Shown here in pieces: positions 11,248-24,400 of a DNA stretch of 64,000 bases (positions are counted from its first letter, which is position 1; every line of letters starts with the position of its first letter). Source of the DNA: Drechslerella dactyloides. Taxonomy: Eukaryota; Ascomycota; Orbiliomycetes; Orbiliales; Orbiliaceae. The notes under the pieces were generated by a model, which had not been told where the DNA came from, did no database searches, and saw only the letters and a list, made by a program, of their open reading frames with translations. The DNA is taken from positions 62,001-126,000 of the forward strand of contig JAGTWJ010000017.1 of the NCBI GenBank assembly GCA_020064725.1, in the 5' to 3' direction. The position numbers and the translations under genes were made by a program.

Positions 11248-13034
11248 TTGCCACTTCAAGCATTTCGAGCATGTTTTCACTCCAAGCTCGATCGCTTTAC
11301 ATTATATCTAAAATATCTTTTCTGCCCATGGCTTCTTCTGTATAGGTAGGATCCACATCTTAGTAATAGCATATGCTCGTGGGCTGCTCAGGTCTGTTTT
11401 ATAACTGCGCTTGAAGATCGCTTTTCCAAATTATCTTCTATTAGCAGTACACTCCCAGCCGTAACTATAATACTTGAAAGATTCTGGAATTTTTCAAACA
11501 AAAATCTCTTAAGGTAATACGTGTAGCGCTAAAATGCATGAAGCTAGTATTGATGTCTTTTCCCTCTAGCCTCTATACCAGCGGTCGTATATGATCACTT
11601 GCTGGTACTGTTTGCAAAGTCAAATTAAAAAAATTTCCGCCTAATTGCTTCTTGTCCATACTTATTCGAATCATTTCACGAATGACCCGCGATGTACATT
11701 TACCTAGACGTTTCCCAGGAGTCAACTAAATAATCATACGCGCTAGCTAGCCTATGTTTCAGCCTACAGTAAGAGCTCCAAAATTTCAATCAGCAAGCTT
11801 CGAATCTATACCATAGCTTTGTCGCCCAGTCACTATGCACATATTGTAAAACTACGGGCCCCCGTGGTTCGCTGGCACCGAAACACGCGTATTTATTGCA
11901 GCTGCATTTCCACCGCAAAGCCTCTGAGGGTATCCCCGCGACTATATCTTGAGTTTGTATTCCATTCCTATTGCGGATGTCTTTGTATCCACTCGTTTCC
12001 GAATATATACAAGTAATTATCCCAGCCAAGTTGTGTAACTTTATCCGCAAGGGACCCTTGCACACATCATTGTCGCCCCGGGACGCTGCTCGCATGGATG
12101 CTGCTCCAGGATTGATTCTGTTACAAACCCGAAATTATATTTATAACCACCCGCAGAGTTAGTCCCGAGACTCCCGTGTGGTGGGTCCAAGACGGTTGGA
12201 GCATAGTCTCGGGATCTACCCTTGCGGCTATACGCCACCATGTTGCATGAGGACACTGACTACTGGCGATTTAATTCACAGGCTGGGACAAATTGGTCGC
12301 GTATGTTATAAAGAGATATTGAGGATGTATCCAATTCAAAGACTCTAACTCTGTAACGTGTGCACACCGGTTTTGTAAGGATGCATGCAGCAGTATCTTT
12401 GTCACACCAAGTCACTATATAGTTCAGTCCAATACTACTACAACGGTTATTATATAACGGGTGATACTGGCTAGTACTACAGAATACTAGTACGCAATTA
12501 TCAGCGTAGGTTCGTCGAAGAACAGATTAAAATACACGCATGCTGAGACAACCGCTGGCATCACCCAGCAGCATGAAGGGAATTGTTACATCTTGGATCA
12601 TAAGCAATTAAAAGTCTGTTACAAAAGAATTGGTCACAACCAGGCAGTCTAAGATGGAAGCTTTTTGTCCCACATCTGCCTACGATGCGACAACTCAAAT
12701 CCGAAAAAATCTTAGGACCGGAATCGTTAACCGTCGTAAAATGTTTATGCTATTATTTTCGAGTAAGTTAACATGAGAGGTAACCGCCATGTCGGCCAGG
12801 TCACATGGGTAAGTCGCACAGGATTCGCGTATGAATCGCATCTGAAAAATAGACAAGAAAACATGCATCCGGAGCCGAAACGATTACCGATAGCATAGGA
12901 CCTAAAATGATAGAACATGGGATTGCTCTAACTGCCACCGTCTCTGTACGGGCACGTATACACGCGTATTGGCCAACAGCAAAGTGCGCATACTCTCTCT
13001 GCCACAGGCGCCATGTTCTCGAAGCTACCGTATC
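11248..13034. other. Convergent intergenic region
   Basis: 1.8 kb between the 3' ends of the wall-protein gene and the DUF2235 gene. AT-rich, with only short ORFs of no recognisable family. It holds both terminator regions; no distinct signal can be assigned. Confidence 0.6.
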
Positions 13035-14799
13035 CTACTTCAATAAGCCTTTGACAACATGGGTAATTTGTCGCATTTCGTCCGTGGCTCCTTCTTGGAC
13101 ACTCCTCCTTCTTTCTTTCGGAATGTCTAAATGCCTCTCTCCATCATCAACGCCGTAAACATAATCATATAGCTCCGGGTACAATGCCAAGAGACCTCTC
13201 TCCATAGGGTTCAAATCCATTTCGTACAGCTCCACCCCAGTACGCTTGTTAATCCACTTGTATCGTTCCGCTTCATCATCCCATCTAAATTTCCACCCTT
13301 GAAGGGCGTTCGGCGTATAGTAGCCTTGGTCGTCGACGCCATAGCCATTGAAAGCAACTCGTGTCCGAACGCTAACGTGAATGGTTTCCCGAGTGTTCCT
13401 AAGAAGCTTGCCTGTTCTCTCCCCAGAGGAGGGGTTGCAACGAGTGTATTCGCCAGGAGTTCGGGTTTCGCTCCCACCAAGCGCATACATCCCGTCCGAA
13501 TTATCGTAAATTTTGCCGAATCCCCAAGCTCTAGGTCTTGATCCCCGTCGCCGATAATATTTGTAGTTCTTGTCGAACTCAGAGTATATATAGGTATCTT
13601 CGAAATCTAACAAGGGATACAAGTTCGACATCATCCAGGCAAGGCTAACATTGGCAAGGTTTTGATCGTCCCAGCCGCCTCCGATATTACTATGGTCTCC
13701 AGGCTAAAGAAAATTTTACAAAAGGTTTAGTAAAATAGAAAAGCTGGAGCATCATTGGTAGCCGGGTGTAGCGTAGACGCAGGATGCGAGGAGAAGGACA
13801 TACCATCCAAACTTGCCTCAGCACAGTCGTTGAACCCTTCGGTAACTCCCACACCGTCGGCACGAAAGGGCCCCTCCGTTCATCCAGAGCCAAGACCTGA
13901 AAGGCGTATTCCACCCGAGGGCTCAAGCTTGTGTCGTAGAACATCATCTCATCCATTTTTCTCGATTGAAGCCCCAGCCTCTGCAGCCAGCCGATTTTTG
14001 GAATACCCAACGCGCCCACGGTATCCCAAACTGCAATTGCTTTGACTGTCACGTAGGGAGCTGTCATGCCCAAACGATACAGTTGGTGAATATAATCAGG
14101 ATCCGCAGCTGATGGTTTGTTTGGAAACGGGCAGTCTGGTTGTGGTGACCGATATCCCTTCTCGTGCCGGTGCTGGTAGTCCTTCATGATAACAGCGAAG
14201 GCTTCGAGCCCTTTTTTCGTCAGCACACCCAGATTGGCAACCATGCTTGCTACGCTTCGAGCAGTGAAAGCCCCTCGGGAAAAGCCAATGAAGAAGATCT
14301 CGTCTCCGGGAGCATAGTTGTTCGAAAGAAAAGAAAAACATTCGCGCATGTTCTGTGCTACACCTTCGCCCATCGCCCCGCCGATGATTTTGTCCAACGG
14401 ATTACTCGAGGCTCCCGGACCCGCTTGATAGTAGACAATCTGCGCAATACCGGATGAAGACAGGGCCTTTATAGCACGACAAATCCGAGTAATGTTTGTG
14501 GGGGGCTTAAGTTTGCCGTCCTGAAGGTCTCCACTAGAATCTTGCCAGGTGCCTATAGATTTTGACCGTGATATTGGCATTAACGATCAAGTTTAACGTC
14601 TAAGAAAGCACTATATTCACCTAGGTATCTATAAGATGGAACCACACATACCATCACAGGCAATAATTAGTCGTTTGCAGCCTCGACGAGCAGTCCTCCC
14701 TGGCCCATCATAGTCTTGCGGGTCTCGCCGGAAGCTTTTCGGCTCCGAAGTTCTTGAAGATCTTGTGCCTTGAAGGCCTTCTTGGTCATAGTGCGACAT
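13035..14799 (-). CDS. DUF2235 alpha/beta-hydrolase-like protein
   Basis: 521 aa in three exons: 14799-14652, 14552-13804 and 13703-13035; phases agree. Landmarks of the DUF2235 family appear in order: CKRLIIACDGTW near residue 45 (joined across intron 1), TNITRICRAI, QIVYYQAGPG, the nucleophile elbow GFSRGAFTARS (GxSxG) around residue 145, VKAIAVWDTVGALG, then ALDERRGPF, and PGDHSNIGGGW at the start of exon 3, which supplies an Asp/His region. The C-terminal part after DLNPMERGLL is less conserved and ends in a charged helix. The family includes bacterial T6SS phospholipase effectors (Tle1-like) and many fungal proteins of unknown substrate. No signal peptide, so probably cytosolic. The start ATG at 14799 is the first in frame after an untidy leader. 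Confidence 0.88.
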
Positions 14800-17019
14800 C
14801 GATCTCGCTACGTTTGTCGCCGGAGCGCCGGTCTCGAGTTTGACGGTTGCGATGGATTTTGCTATCTTTGCTGAATCGATCCTGAACAAGCTGGACCTTA
14901 TCTGAGTTGTATGATAGTCGCTGCCTCGAGTACTTGGGCATTCTTGGATATTCGATATGCGTCAACGCCCATAGATCTATGCATCTGTGCTTTGGGTCCC
15001 GCAGTGTAGGAAACAAGCGAGCAAATATCAGGAAGGGTTCCTTGATTCCAGAAATTCGAAATGTGTTCCTGTGCACGTGCGAAGGCGCGGCTCGATATTC
15101 TTGACAAAATGAGGGTTTGCGGCGTCGCCCAGCTCTGGGCAGAAATGGCGCCACACGATTGAGTACTGCTTACTAGGTAATTAAGTATTCAGTACACGCA
15201 CTGTTAAACGTGTAGTGCCATAGACACTAGTACCAACTCGCATTCAAGTTGGCATTTAACTCTCGAGAGTGCCAGCTGTTCCCGGCTCTGAGGGCGGCCA
15301 TACCAAAGCTCGCCACGTACAAACCCGCGCAAATCGCGAGGATCTCTCCGTATGAGTATAATAGACTCGGAGTGCTGGTGACATGAGGTCGATCTGAAGA
15401 TACTTAGTATTCGTCGGGGCGTGATATCCGCTGTGCAAGCTGTGTGAAGGCTTGGCCTTCGTCTGCCAAATCTTATGACGTCAGGTGGTGGCCATGTGCG
15501 CAGATGACCTCGCTCTGGCGAATGATATGATGGCGCTTTGGCCGGGCAAGGTATAATATCAAATCGACGGCTCCTTACTAAAGGGCTATCCTCTCATTTG
15601 ACTAGTGGGAGGTCTTCGCTTACTACACGCGGAGATGTGCTGCCTTATGACGTCGCGGAAGTCGGCGCGTCCGAAATATAATTCCAGTTTGCAACGTTTG
15701 ACACAGGAGTCATGTCATGCATGCGAACAGAAACAACGCGTTGAATATCCATCAAAAACTTCAAAATGTATTACAACCAACCAACATGCATGTTCAGAAA
15801 CGATTGCGATCGGACGTGGCTCAGCGTCCCCGAGACTAGGACGTGGCTAACAAAACTGCACCGCTAGCGGCTAGAATTGCAACGGCTCGGTATTGGGTAA
15901 TTTGTCTACTTCGCAGAACTGACCATCAGGTACAAGAAGTTATATCCGGTGAGACCGAGAGCTTAAGCTACATCCGGGATACCGTTAGATAGCACTGGTA
16001 CACACCCCACATACAGGGTCTCCGTGCAGGAGAGTGAAACTTTGACCCGGGCAGAAATATAGATTTACCGGTATATGATTCGTATTCTGGGAATCGCTCT
16101 CACAGAGCTAGAGCTGATCTCTATAGATCTTAACATCCCCTTTTTCTCTTGGGACAGTCGTCTGTAGCCCGGAACCACAGAACCACTAATACTGTCTCGG
16201 ATACAAATTAGCTTCTTCGGCACGAAACGCCCCGTTAGATCTCAATGTCTGGCAAGCAGGCGCCTCTTGTTTTGGGCACCTCTTTGGGCGAAAGGGGGGT
16301 CGACAAGTACTTGTCCGAAAGTATTGACCCGAGACCACGAAAGTATAAAGGTCTAGTATGCACAAACACGGATAGGTATACATCTGCACATGTCGACCCT
16401 GCAAGGGCGCCAAAAACTGTAAGGGACAATAATGGACAACGCCCAGGCGCCTCCCAGACAGGAATGTAGATCGAATACTTGTCCCTATACGGCACGGTAC
16501 CAAATTCCCATGCAAAAGAACGGACCAAATAAATTGCATTTTAACAGATACATGATGCATCGACGCAGATAGAGCCAAGTGATTGGCTAGCAAGTTCCAT
16601 CTCCATCAAGCACAGAATATGTCCCGAGCAACGGAAGCTTCCGGCGATGGGCCGTTCATTCCCCTGGTCAAGCCTTAAGCCACACGTTTGTTCATTAGCG
16701 CCTAATCTCAAATGCAAGAACGAATCCTCGCCCTTACTTTCCAAAGGATCATGAAAAATCCAATAGATGAGGAGAACTTTGAACCCGCCGAGATTCAACG
16801 CCCCAAGCCCCGTAGGCCAGCGTACCCAAGACTATTCATTATCGATATACACAAATGAAATACGAAGTATACTACCCGCACCCAAAAATTACTTAGAAGG
16901 TGGCTCTCCTCAATTCGAGTTAGGCAGGGGTGCACAAGTGTCACTACCCACTTCCCGGCACTTTGGGATCGAACAGGACAGACATTAAAATATAAGTAGG
17001 TATCGTGCATGTGCATACA

Positions 17020-17086
17020 TGTGCACATGTACTGTACTTCGTACATGTACTCAAGTACATGTACATACATACATACATACATACAT
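17020..17086. repeat. GTACATGTAC palindromes and TACA microsatellite
   Basis: Two exact copies of the 10-bp palindrome GTACATGTAC (17041-17050 and 17055-17064) lie next to a near copy (17030s), and run directly into about six tandem TACA units (17062-17086). The stretch is almost self-complementary and would fold readily. Confidence 0.75.
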
Positions 17087-17685
17087 GAACATCAAGTGAC
17101 ATGTCCATTCAGACTTCCTGGCGATCGGACAAGATACCCGCACGCACACAGGAATAAGCGGCATCTAGTTTGCCCGTTCCGTCTCATTTCAAGCTGCAGA
17201 AATCGCGCCACAAACATATTTTCAACCAGTCATAATGTTAGTGCTACTTTTTAACAGATGGTGCCTCCATTGAGCTTTCCTTTGTGGACAGCCAGGGTTA
17301 AAAGGGGTCCGTCGACGGAAACCCTTGCGTTCTGGCGTGACACAAGATTCAAATGGATGCTAATTTCACAGCCTTGGGAGGCTGCGGGTAGCCAACCCAC
17401 AACCTACTCGAACAATTAGTAAGTTTGCAAATATCAGGGGACGGCTAACTCTTAACTTCGAAGGCATCACCAGAGCGCTCCTCCAACGAATGTTAATTTC
17501 GGCTGCGGGTCCGGAAACGTATCGCATGTATGCACTTTTTTTCCCTCGGGATTTTGATCGTTGACGTGCAGAAACGCACAATCCGTCTTCCATTTTCTAT
17601 TTTCCCGACCTACTTGACAACTGGCTCGTAATGCTTGAAGAGGTAGAAAAAACGAAAATACTCCCACTTCTGTAATGCCTGAATA

Positions 17686-17960
17686 TTATAATCCATCGGG
17701 AGCGGCTTTTCTCTCCCACCTGATGGTTAAACCTTTGTGCCTTGTACCGTCCCCGGACCCGACCATCCGGTCTCCTTGTGTCGTGAACTCTAATCCACCA
17801 TAGCGTGATATATCATACTTTGCTCCAGCCCTGTATACGCAATTCCCGCCTATGACCAGAGGATTATATGATTCTAGAGTCTTGTTATCACGTTCGTCGT
17901 AATCAAAAGCAACTTCAATATAATGGCATGCATGGCGTAAAGAGCGCACAAAGAGCGTCT
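17686..17960 (-). pseudogene. Possible exon or relic of a small protein gene
   Basis: An 87-90 codon frame with coding-like composition, starting after a stop at 17959-17961 and with no ATG of its own. It contains HACHYIEVAFDYDE, NCVYRAGAKYDISRYGG and ends in AAPDGL. Two cysteines and the aromatic-rich pattern resemble a last exon of a small secreted protein. The upstream bases GGATTAG could be a splice acceptor, but I could not find a matching first exon. Not recognised; may be a relic or chance. Confidence 0.25.
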
Positions 17961-18454
17961 AATCCTACAAGCAACACCCGGTCTCGGAAGCAGGGACACC
18001 AACAGTGTTTACAGACCCATACTTTCTAAAGTTGTTATTAAAAACCATTTACTCTGCGCGTCCAAGCTGAATTTAGAAAGCTTCTACGTGCAAGGATAGT
18101 TTCCTATCTATATCGTTGAAGAATGAAGAACTCCGCGCTTTTTTATTTCCCAAAAACTAGAAATCCTGAACACCCAGAGAATACACATGCATGTCCATAT
18201 AGAAAATACTAATATCCGACCGTTACAAGAAATATTGTTATACAGAGTATGTTCGAAGGCAATGAAAGCGTGCCTATCGCCGGCCTCCAAAAAAAGGATA
18301 TCCAAATAACTTCCCAGAAGAATTAAATCTGTTGCTCGCATGATTCGCAAGCTAGATCGAAGATAGAAATAATAGAACCAGGCTGCACTTGTGCAACGCG
18401 AGTAGAAATGTTACAGGAAAAGAGAATCATTCGAGGATACACCAAGGCATCCAA

Positions 18455-20467
18455 CTACTCAGACTCCTTCTGCGCAGCTCGCTCATCTCTTGCCGCGTCA
18501 TGGAAGGCGTTTGCGCGAACTACCGTCCAGTAGTCCAGATCGCTGACCTCAGCTTCGCCACCAGCCAGATTGGCCTTGACTTCCCAGGCGGACGACATCA
18601 TCATTTCGTCTCTGCACAGCAGTTTGTTGCCATCGTAGACCTGCAAGCACCTTCTCTTCGTGACCATGCGGTCGGGCTGAACTCCCCACCCTGCAGGAAG
18701 ATTCCTTCTTCTCTTCCGACCCCCGACAGCCATAGGCATCTTCTTCGTGACCTTGCTGCTCGCGCTCAGGATGACGCCGCTCTTAGAACCGCTTCCGGTG
18801 CTCGAATCAACACCTCGCGGGCGCGTTAATTGTCACCGACCCGCAACGCCAGTGCCAACGATGCTCTTGCGCTGCTTCTTGGACTTCTTGGTGCCGAAAG
18901 AAGGGTCCGACTTGTCATCATCTTCTTCTTCGTCATCTTCCTCCTCATCGGACATGTCGGCTTCTTCGGCCTCAACACCATCGGAATTGAGCAGGCCATG
19001 AGCAGCAAGGGACTCTTGGACTGCCTCCAGATCCTTGACAGATTCAAGGTTGCGAGAGTTGATGTCACCCTCAGGCTCTGGCTTGACAACCTTCGAGAGA
19101 ACACAGTCGTCGAGATGCTCATAGAATTGCTGAGCATTGGCAAATGTAGCATTGCAAGTGGAGCATTTGCCAGTGACATCCTTGAAGGCGGCCTGGAAGG
19201 ATGGCGCACGTGGAGAGCCGGATGAAGATACGGAGCCACCACGGCCACTGACCTTCTTCGGCTTACCATTCGGAGCTGTCTGCTCCACGTTATGGACAGA
19301 CATCAAATGGCGCTTGAAGACATCGGCCCGGTTGAAGGTCTTCTCTGAGGGCAGTCCCGAGCCTGGGCAGAAGCCGCAGACCATGGTGCCTTTGTAGTGG
19401 GTGAGAGTATGTCTTTGGCAATCATACTTGCGCGCAAAGCCCTTCTTGGCGTACTCGCAGGTGGGGATGGGGCACTTTTCGGGCCGCTCATCCATGTGGG
19501 TGATTTGATGAGCTTTCAAATCGCGGAAAACCTTCCCACAGGCAGTGCAGAAGTTGTCATTGTTGGCTGTACCGCTGCTAGAGCTGGTCCGCTCGGGACT
19601 TGGGGCACTCTTGGAGGCAGAGGTGTCCCGACTCATGGGTGGAGAGTGAGGGAAGTACTCGTCACCAGAGTGATTCGATGGCGATCTCCTGTGGACCTTT
19701 GAGGGAGCTGCGGGAGTTGGGTAGGGCGATACGCGGAAAGTGGAATGTCTTCGCGAGTGCTTTGGGGAGGATGGTGTGGCGGAAACAGCTTCGACCGATG
19801 ACTGCCTCGAGGCGTTATTGATCAAAGATGGGTCTACTTTCTAGGGTTAGTCTTGCAGTTCGAAAACTAGACAAGATATTGCTGGCAACTGATACTTACT
19901 GACGCAAGTGTCTTTGATTTCAGGTTGCTCCCAGGTAACTCCGGTCCACGAGGACATGTCCTCAGGGTTCATGGACCACTCTTGTGCAGGGATGTACGGC
20001 GAGCCGTGATCCGACGAAGATGTGGAGGCACCGGAGGCGATGCTGCTCTGACCTGAAGCGAAGTCGAGACCCTCAGCGATGGATGAAGCCACCGATGGGG
20101 AGCTTGGACCTCTATAAACGTCGTTGGTGAGATAGTTGGAAGGTAAAGTGGGTGGCTGAACAAACAGCGCCGATTCCTCGCTGTAGTATGGAAATGCGGC
20201 GCGCGGAACTTCTGTGAACGGGTACAGAGGGTACCCGGCGTACTGAGCGTCCTCGGTTATTAATGTGAAAAACGAAGAGGGGAGAGCAGAGGTCTCGGAA
20301 GCGCCAAAGAAGTCGATGTCCGATTTCTGATATATTGTAGGATCGAACGAAGCTGTGGTGCTGAGCGGGCTGATGGTTGCACCAGTGGCAGCAAGCATCT
20401 TATGAAATGTATCTTGTCTGTCACTATCTTCGAATTGGAGAAAGTCTAGCGACTCGTAGGCGGCCAT
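18455..20467 (-). CDS. C2H2 zinc-finger transcription factor with in-frame UGA and C-terminal extension
   Basis: Probable DNA-binding regulator. Exon 1 is 20467-19900; exon 2 most likely starts at 19836 (TAGAAAG acceptor, about 10 nt after a CTAAC branch), giving 523 aa up to UGA at 18835-18833. N-terminus: acidic, Ser/Pro-rich, activation-like. Zinc-binding units: FCTACGKVFRDLKAHQITH (about 285-303), CPIPTCEYAKKGF..HTLTH (about 312-337), VCGFCPG..FKRHLMSVH (about 343-372), and CSTCNATF..H..DC (about 415-435). Then an acidic Glu/Asp run and a basic KKSKKQRKS patch. After the UGA the same frame continues 125 codons to 18455 with coding-like sequence (KRRRNLPAGWG, KRRCLQVYDG, EVSDLDYW). The tail is either read through, joined by a short intron, or lost. 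An alternative splice (donor GTCAGT at 19902, acceptor before 19840) keeps the frame equally well. Confidence 0.82.
18827..18835 (-). promoter_or_regulatory. Candidate stop-codon readthrough context UGA-CAA-UUA
   Basis: On the minus strand the stop codon TGA (18835-18833) is followed directly by CAATTA (18832-18827). CAA-UUA after a stop fits the CARYYA class first described in tobacco mosaic virus and reproduced as a leaky context in yeast. The downstream frame is open for 125 codons. Readthrough is an inference; a short intron of a length divisible by three is the main alternative. Confidence 0.5.
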
Positions 20468-21442
20468 CGCAGATTATATATTTGGGTGGTCCGACTAAGT
20501 CGAACCTTGCGACGGTGGGAGTGGGGAATTGGCCGGAGCGAGGCGGTGTTATAACCTTGCTGCTTGTCGTCCTCGCGTGTGCGAAGAGCGAACGAGAGAA
20601 GAGAGATATCTCGGTGTCAATGCACGAAAAACTGTTATCGATTGCTACTACGCCCGGGTGATGCTAGGAATTATTGCATCTACTAGCTAGTGATGTCGGC
20701 TTTGGAGTTAGAAAGAGGCGGGCGTGCACTCTATATGAAGGAAACTCCTGCTTAAGCGAATAAGAAGAGTCTCTGAAGCTTGATTGATCAAGAGAGTAAG
20801 CAAGCAAGCGAATTGACAAGTGAGATTGGCGTGTCTTTCGTGAGATTCGGTGCTGCTTATGAAAAGGTAGGACATAGATCGAAGGGCAGAAGAGCAGGAA
20901 TATATGCATCTCGAGAGTCCGCTTCCCCAAACCCCCCAAGCCCAATCGAGAGGGACGCGGGTTTGGAGATCATAGGGCAGCAGAAGCCCAGACTTGCTTG
21001 CAGGCGAAAAAAGGAATATACCGCCTTGCTGCGTCTTCGCTCTCAGGAAGCAACCTTGCAGGAGGAAGTCGAGAGAGCTTTTTGCTTTTGAGAAAGCGCT
21101 CCCTTTCGTTCCCTTGTCTTTTGTTTTTTTTTTTTCTTCCTCCTGTGGGAATGCTGCGGCCAGCACCAACTGACAGAGTTAATGACTTTTGCAGGTGAGA
21201 AAAAAAAAGAAAAGATCGGACAGGCGAGATGTTGGGAGGACTGACCAGACCAGGCACGGAAGAAACGACTCCAGCAGAGTGGTTCCCTCCAGAGCGGACG
21301 GGGGCTCGCCAGCCCAAAAAGCAAAAGCAGTGGACCAGGAATGGGCGATGTTTCTGTTTTGGTCCAAGTCAGTCGAGTGCTCGGGGTGGCAGGGCTAGCC
21401 ATGCGTGCTTGCGGATTGATTTGAGTTAATGTCGCGAGCAGG

Positions 21443-21462
21443 CCAGCCAGCCAGCCAGCCAG
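21443..21462 (+). repeat. CCAG microsatellite (five units)
   Basis: Five tandem CCAG units, about 1 kb upstream of the C2H2 gene start. Confidence 0.8.
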
Positions 21463-24400
21463 GATGGAGTTCCAGTTGGAGGTTGTGCCGCTTGGGCGGC
21501 CTGCAGTGCCTCCTCGCAGTACTTACCGTCATGTACCCAAGCATCTGCATGCTCCGGGCCACACCCACGCCAACCCCCCCGGAGATGCAGCTGGCTCGTC
21601 GGTGAGAGCGACGCCAGAGCGGCCTTTTCTGCTTTCGGCTCTAGTCTGTCGGCTCCCTGTCCAACATGGATTGCCTTTGAGCATTTGGTAATCAGCGAAA
21701 AAAGGAAGCATTCAAGAAAAAAAAATCCTCTTTGGCGAGATTACCTCGACGGGCCAGCCAATTGTGAGCAGAGACCAGGGCGGTCCGCGTTCACCTCGCT
21801 CCCCATGCGCGGAGGAGGAGGAGAGAAAGAGACACAGGTGAGAGCTCTGTTGCCGCCGGGGAAAAACTCGCCAGGTTCCGGTCCAGGCGCCTTTCTGGTT
21901 CGAGATACTTATCGATCGTCCGGAATCGTCTCGATCACAGAGTCGAGGCTTGTCAAGTTCACGCACATCCATCTGTGCGTCGGTGCGTGTATAGATGTAT
22001 TCGTGTCTGCAGCCGCGTACATGCACGTAGATGCACTAACTGGACGCTGGATCAATTTAGAATCACGCTGCGACATGCATCTCCGTCGCAGTTATCGGAT
22101 ACCCGGAGGCAGACACCTCACCTCGATGTACAGCCTAATGCGTAGAGCGGAGTATCGGTGTGCAGGGTGCCTTATGGAGCGGTACAAAGTTCAGATGTAC
22201 ACTCACCCCTGCGCGGTGTCTACCTGGCCTGGACGGTTGTACACGTCGGTAATGTACCCGCTATCGGCCGTCGAGAAATGTCCAGTTCTTTGATATCGTC
22301 CAAGAGGGTGCATTAGCCTGCGGAGGGACGAACAGTGCAGTGCCTCCTCCTCCACGGTGACTGCAGCGCTGCGGTGGGTATGGGCACTATCAATGCAGCA
22401 CCAACCAGTTTAATCAGAAATTAGCATGACTGCATGCCCAGGATGAGGTCAAGTCGCCGTATATCCAGGAATAGCAGCAACCTTCGCAAGGGTACGGTCA
22501 CCAGAGGGGGACGGCGCCATTCCCCATCCGCACCTAGCGTACTCGACACAAGGCCAAGCTTCTTGACCAAGACCACAGCCCTGTCGCTAAATTTTCGTGG
22601 TGGGGTCATTCCATTTTAAAGCCGCCAGATAGTGAGGCAGTCAACCTCACAAGGCAATTTTGTTTCGGCCAGTCTTCGTTGGTTGAGCGGGTGCAGTTGG
22701 CTTCGTCGCGATTGCTGAATCAGACGACAGAGCTTTCTTCGCTTGATCGCGTCGCTAAAGCAGCAGTCATGCACCTAGTATACCTAACGTTTATGCTCGG
22801 GGGTGTGATTTGTCATTCATCACAAGATTGGCGACTCGCTCTTGATCCCGTACAATTTGTTGCTGTCTACCTTGGCATGACTACGACCATCGTGTACAGA
22901 CCAGAGTACTTTCTTATCCTTCTTCGAAACGCAAAATCCATACGCATGGCAAGGGGCCTCGGGATTCCAACCGATCCTCAGAAACTCTACGGCCCTCCCC
23001 TGCACATTTAGCTGCGTTCGTATGTAAATTCTCTTGTTCGGCGTAATCACCTTCCAGCGACTAGGTCACAAAAGACAGGTGTTCGTGTTTGATCTTATGA
23101 CAACAATACCCGTCTTTGCAATGATAAACCTTCCTTGCCGATTATTGCATAACATCAGACCAATCCCAAAATAAGATATCTCCAAACTATAGCAAAAATC
23201 CGTCATCCGTGCGCGTAATATCGTTCATATGATTAAGATTAACGGCAAGACGTCGAGGCCTGTTTAACGCTCCGCTTATCATAAACTGCGACGTTGGGAA
23301 GGAAAGGTCCGGGCTGCGCGACACAACCCTGCTGTTGCGGTTTCGCTATGGCTTCGTCGATAAACATCGACGCATTTGTGATAGTGGTCCTCAACGGGAC
23401 AGCCATATCCAACCGTCCGGCCTCGAAGTTCGCCGTATTATACCTTGTCCGGCTATAACATTTTGGGGGAGCACTTAAGCTGTTTCAACTACTTCGTGCA
23501 GGTCGCAACTTTCGCTTCGTGCTATTACGCGTAGGAACCTATGTGCTATCCGCATCCAGTTTCAGGTCGTCTCCGTGGAAAAAAAAAAGGGTGGTCAACA
23601 TCACAGGCGAGAGACGGGAGGAATTTGAAATGCCTGGCATACGTAGATTAAAGCGTCCTATGAAGCTTTGCAAGGTCGCGATCGCCCTGTGCAGCGGCTG
23701 CCCTTGAGAATCTGACTGGTGAACTCGGCCCCATGCCACGGTTTCTCGCTAAATTCAGCATATGATTGGCCGGAGCTTTCACTCCCATGCCGCTCCCAGC
23801 GGGCAACTTACCTCCCGAGACTCCAACTTACGTGGTGATTCTGCGCAAAACGAAAATGGTTTCTCCAGTGTAGATTCACCAAGTGATTGTTGGTCCTGTC
23901 TATCTTTGTTTGCAGGCCGACTACCCCCATGCCTTTGCCTTTGCCGCATATCTCTTTTTTTTTTCTTTTTTCCCAACTAGCTGGCTCAGCTCACCACCAA
24001 CCAGCAGGAATGTCCTGCATTTGTCGTGGGGATCATGCGCCAGATGGCGATGGAATGGAATGTGACGGTTTCCGTCGCCTCTTGCATTCCTGATCTCTCG
24101 TCTAAGTCCTCCCGACAGAGTGGAAGCTGACAACCCACGTTTTGGGCACCGAGCCGAATCGTGTCCCTTTGCGATTTTGTGGCAACGTATAACTCCTCAT
24201 CCTCCATCGAGCACAATCCCAGAATTGAGGCGTCGCTTATGACAGGATTTTCGCTCGTTTGTCATCAAGAATGCATAGGGGCATGAGATAACTCTCCACA
24301 TCTCTCCAGCTCCGTGGGCTTCTTCTGTGGCTCTTGGCAGGAAGACGACGCACGTACAAAACACATTCCGTTTTCAGTGGCGCTCTCCGACTTGAGCCCT

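Larger units (their letters stand above)
14800..18454. other. Intergenic region
   Basis: 3.65 kb without a gene that I can support. It contains a possible coding relic (17686-17960), the palindrome-rich and TACA-repeat stretch at 17020-17086, and otherwise only short ORFs. It includes the region upstream of the DUF2235 gene and the 3' side of the C2H2 gene. Confidence 0.55.

Noticed and set aside
21685..22293. 202-codon plus-strand ORF
   Set aside because: Composition resembles leader DNA; no recognisable family; overlaps other chance ORFs.
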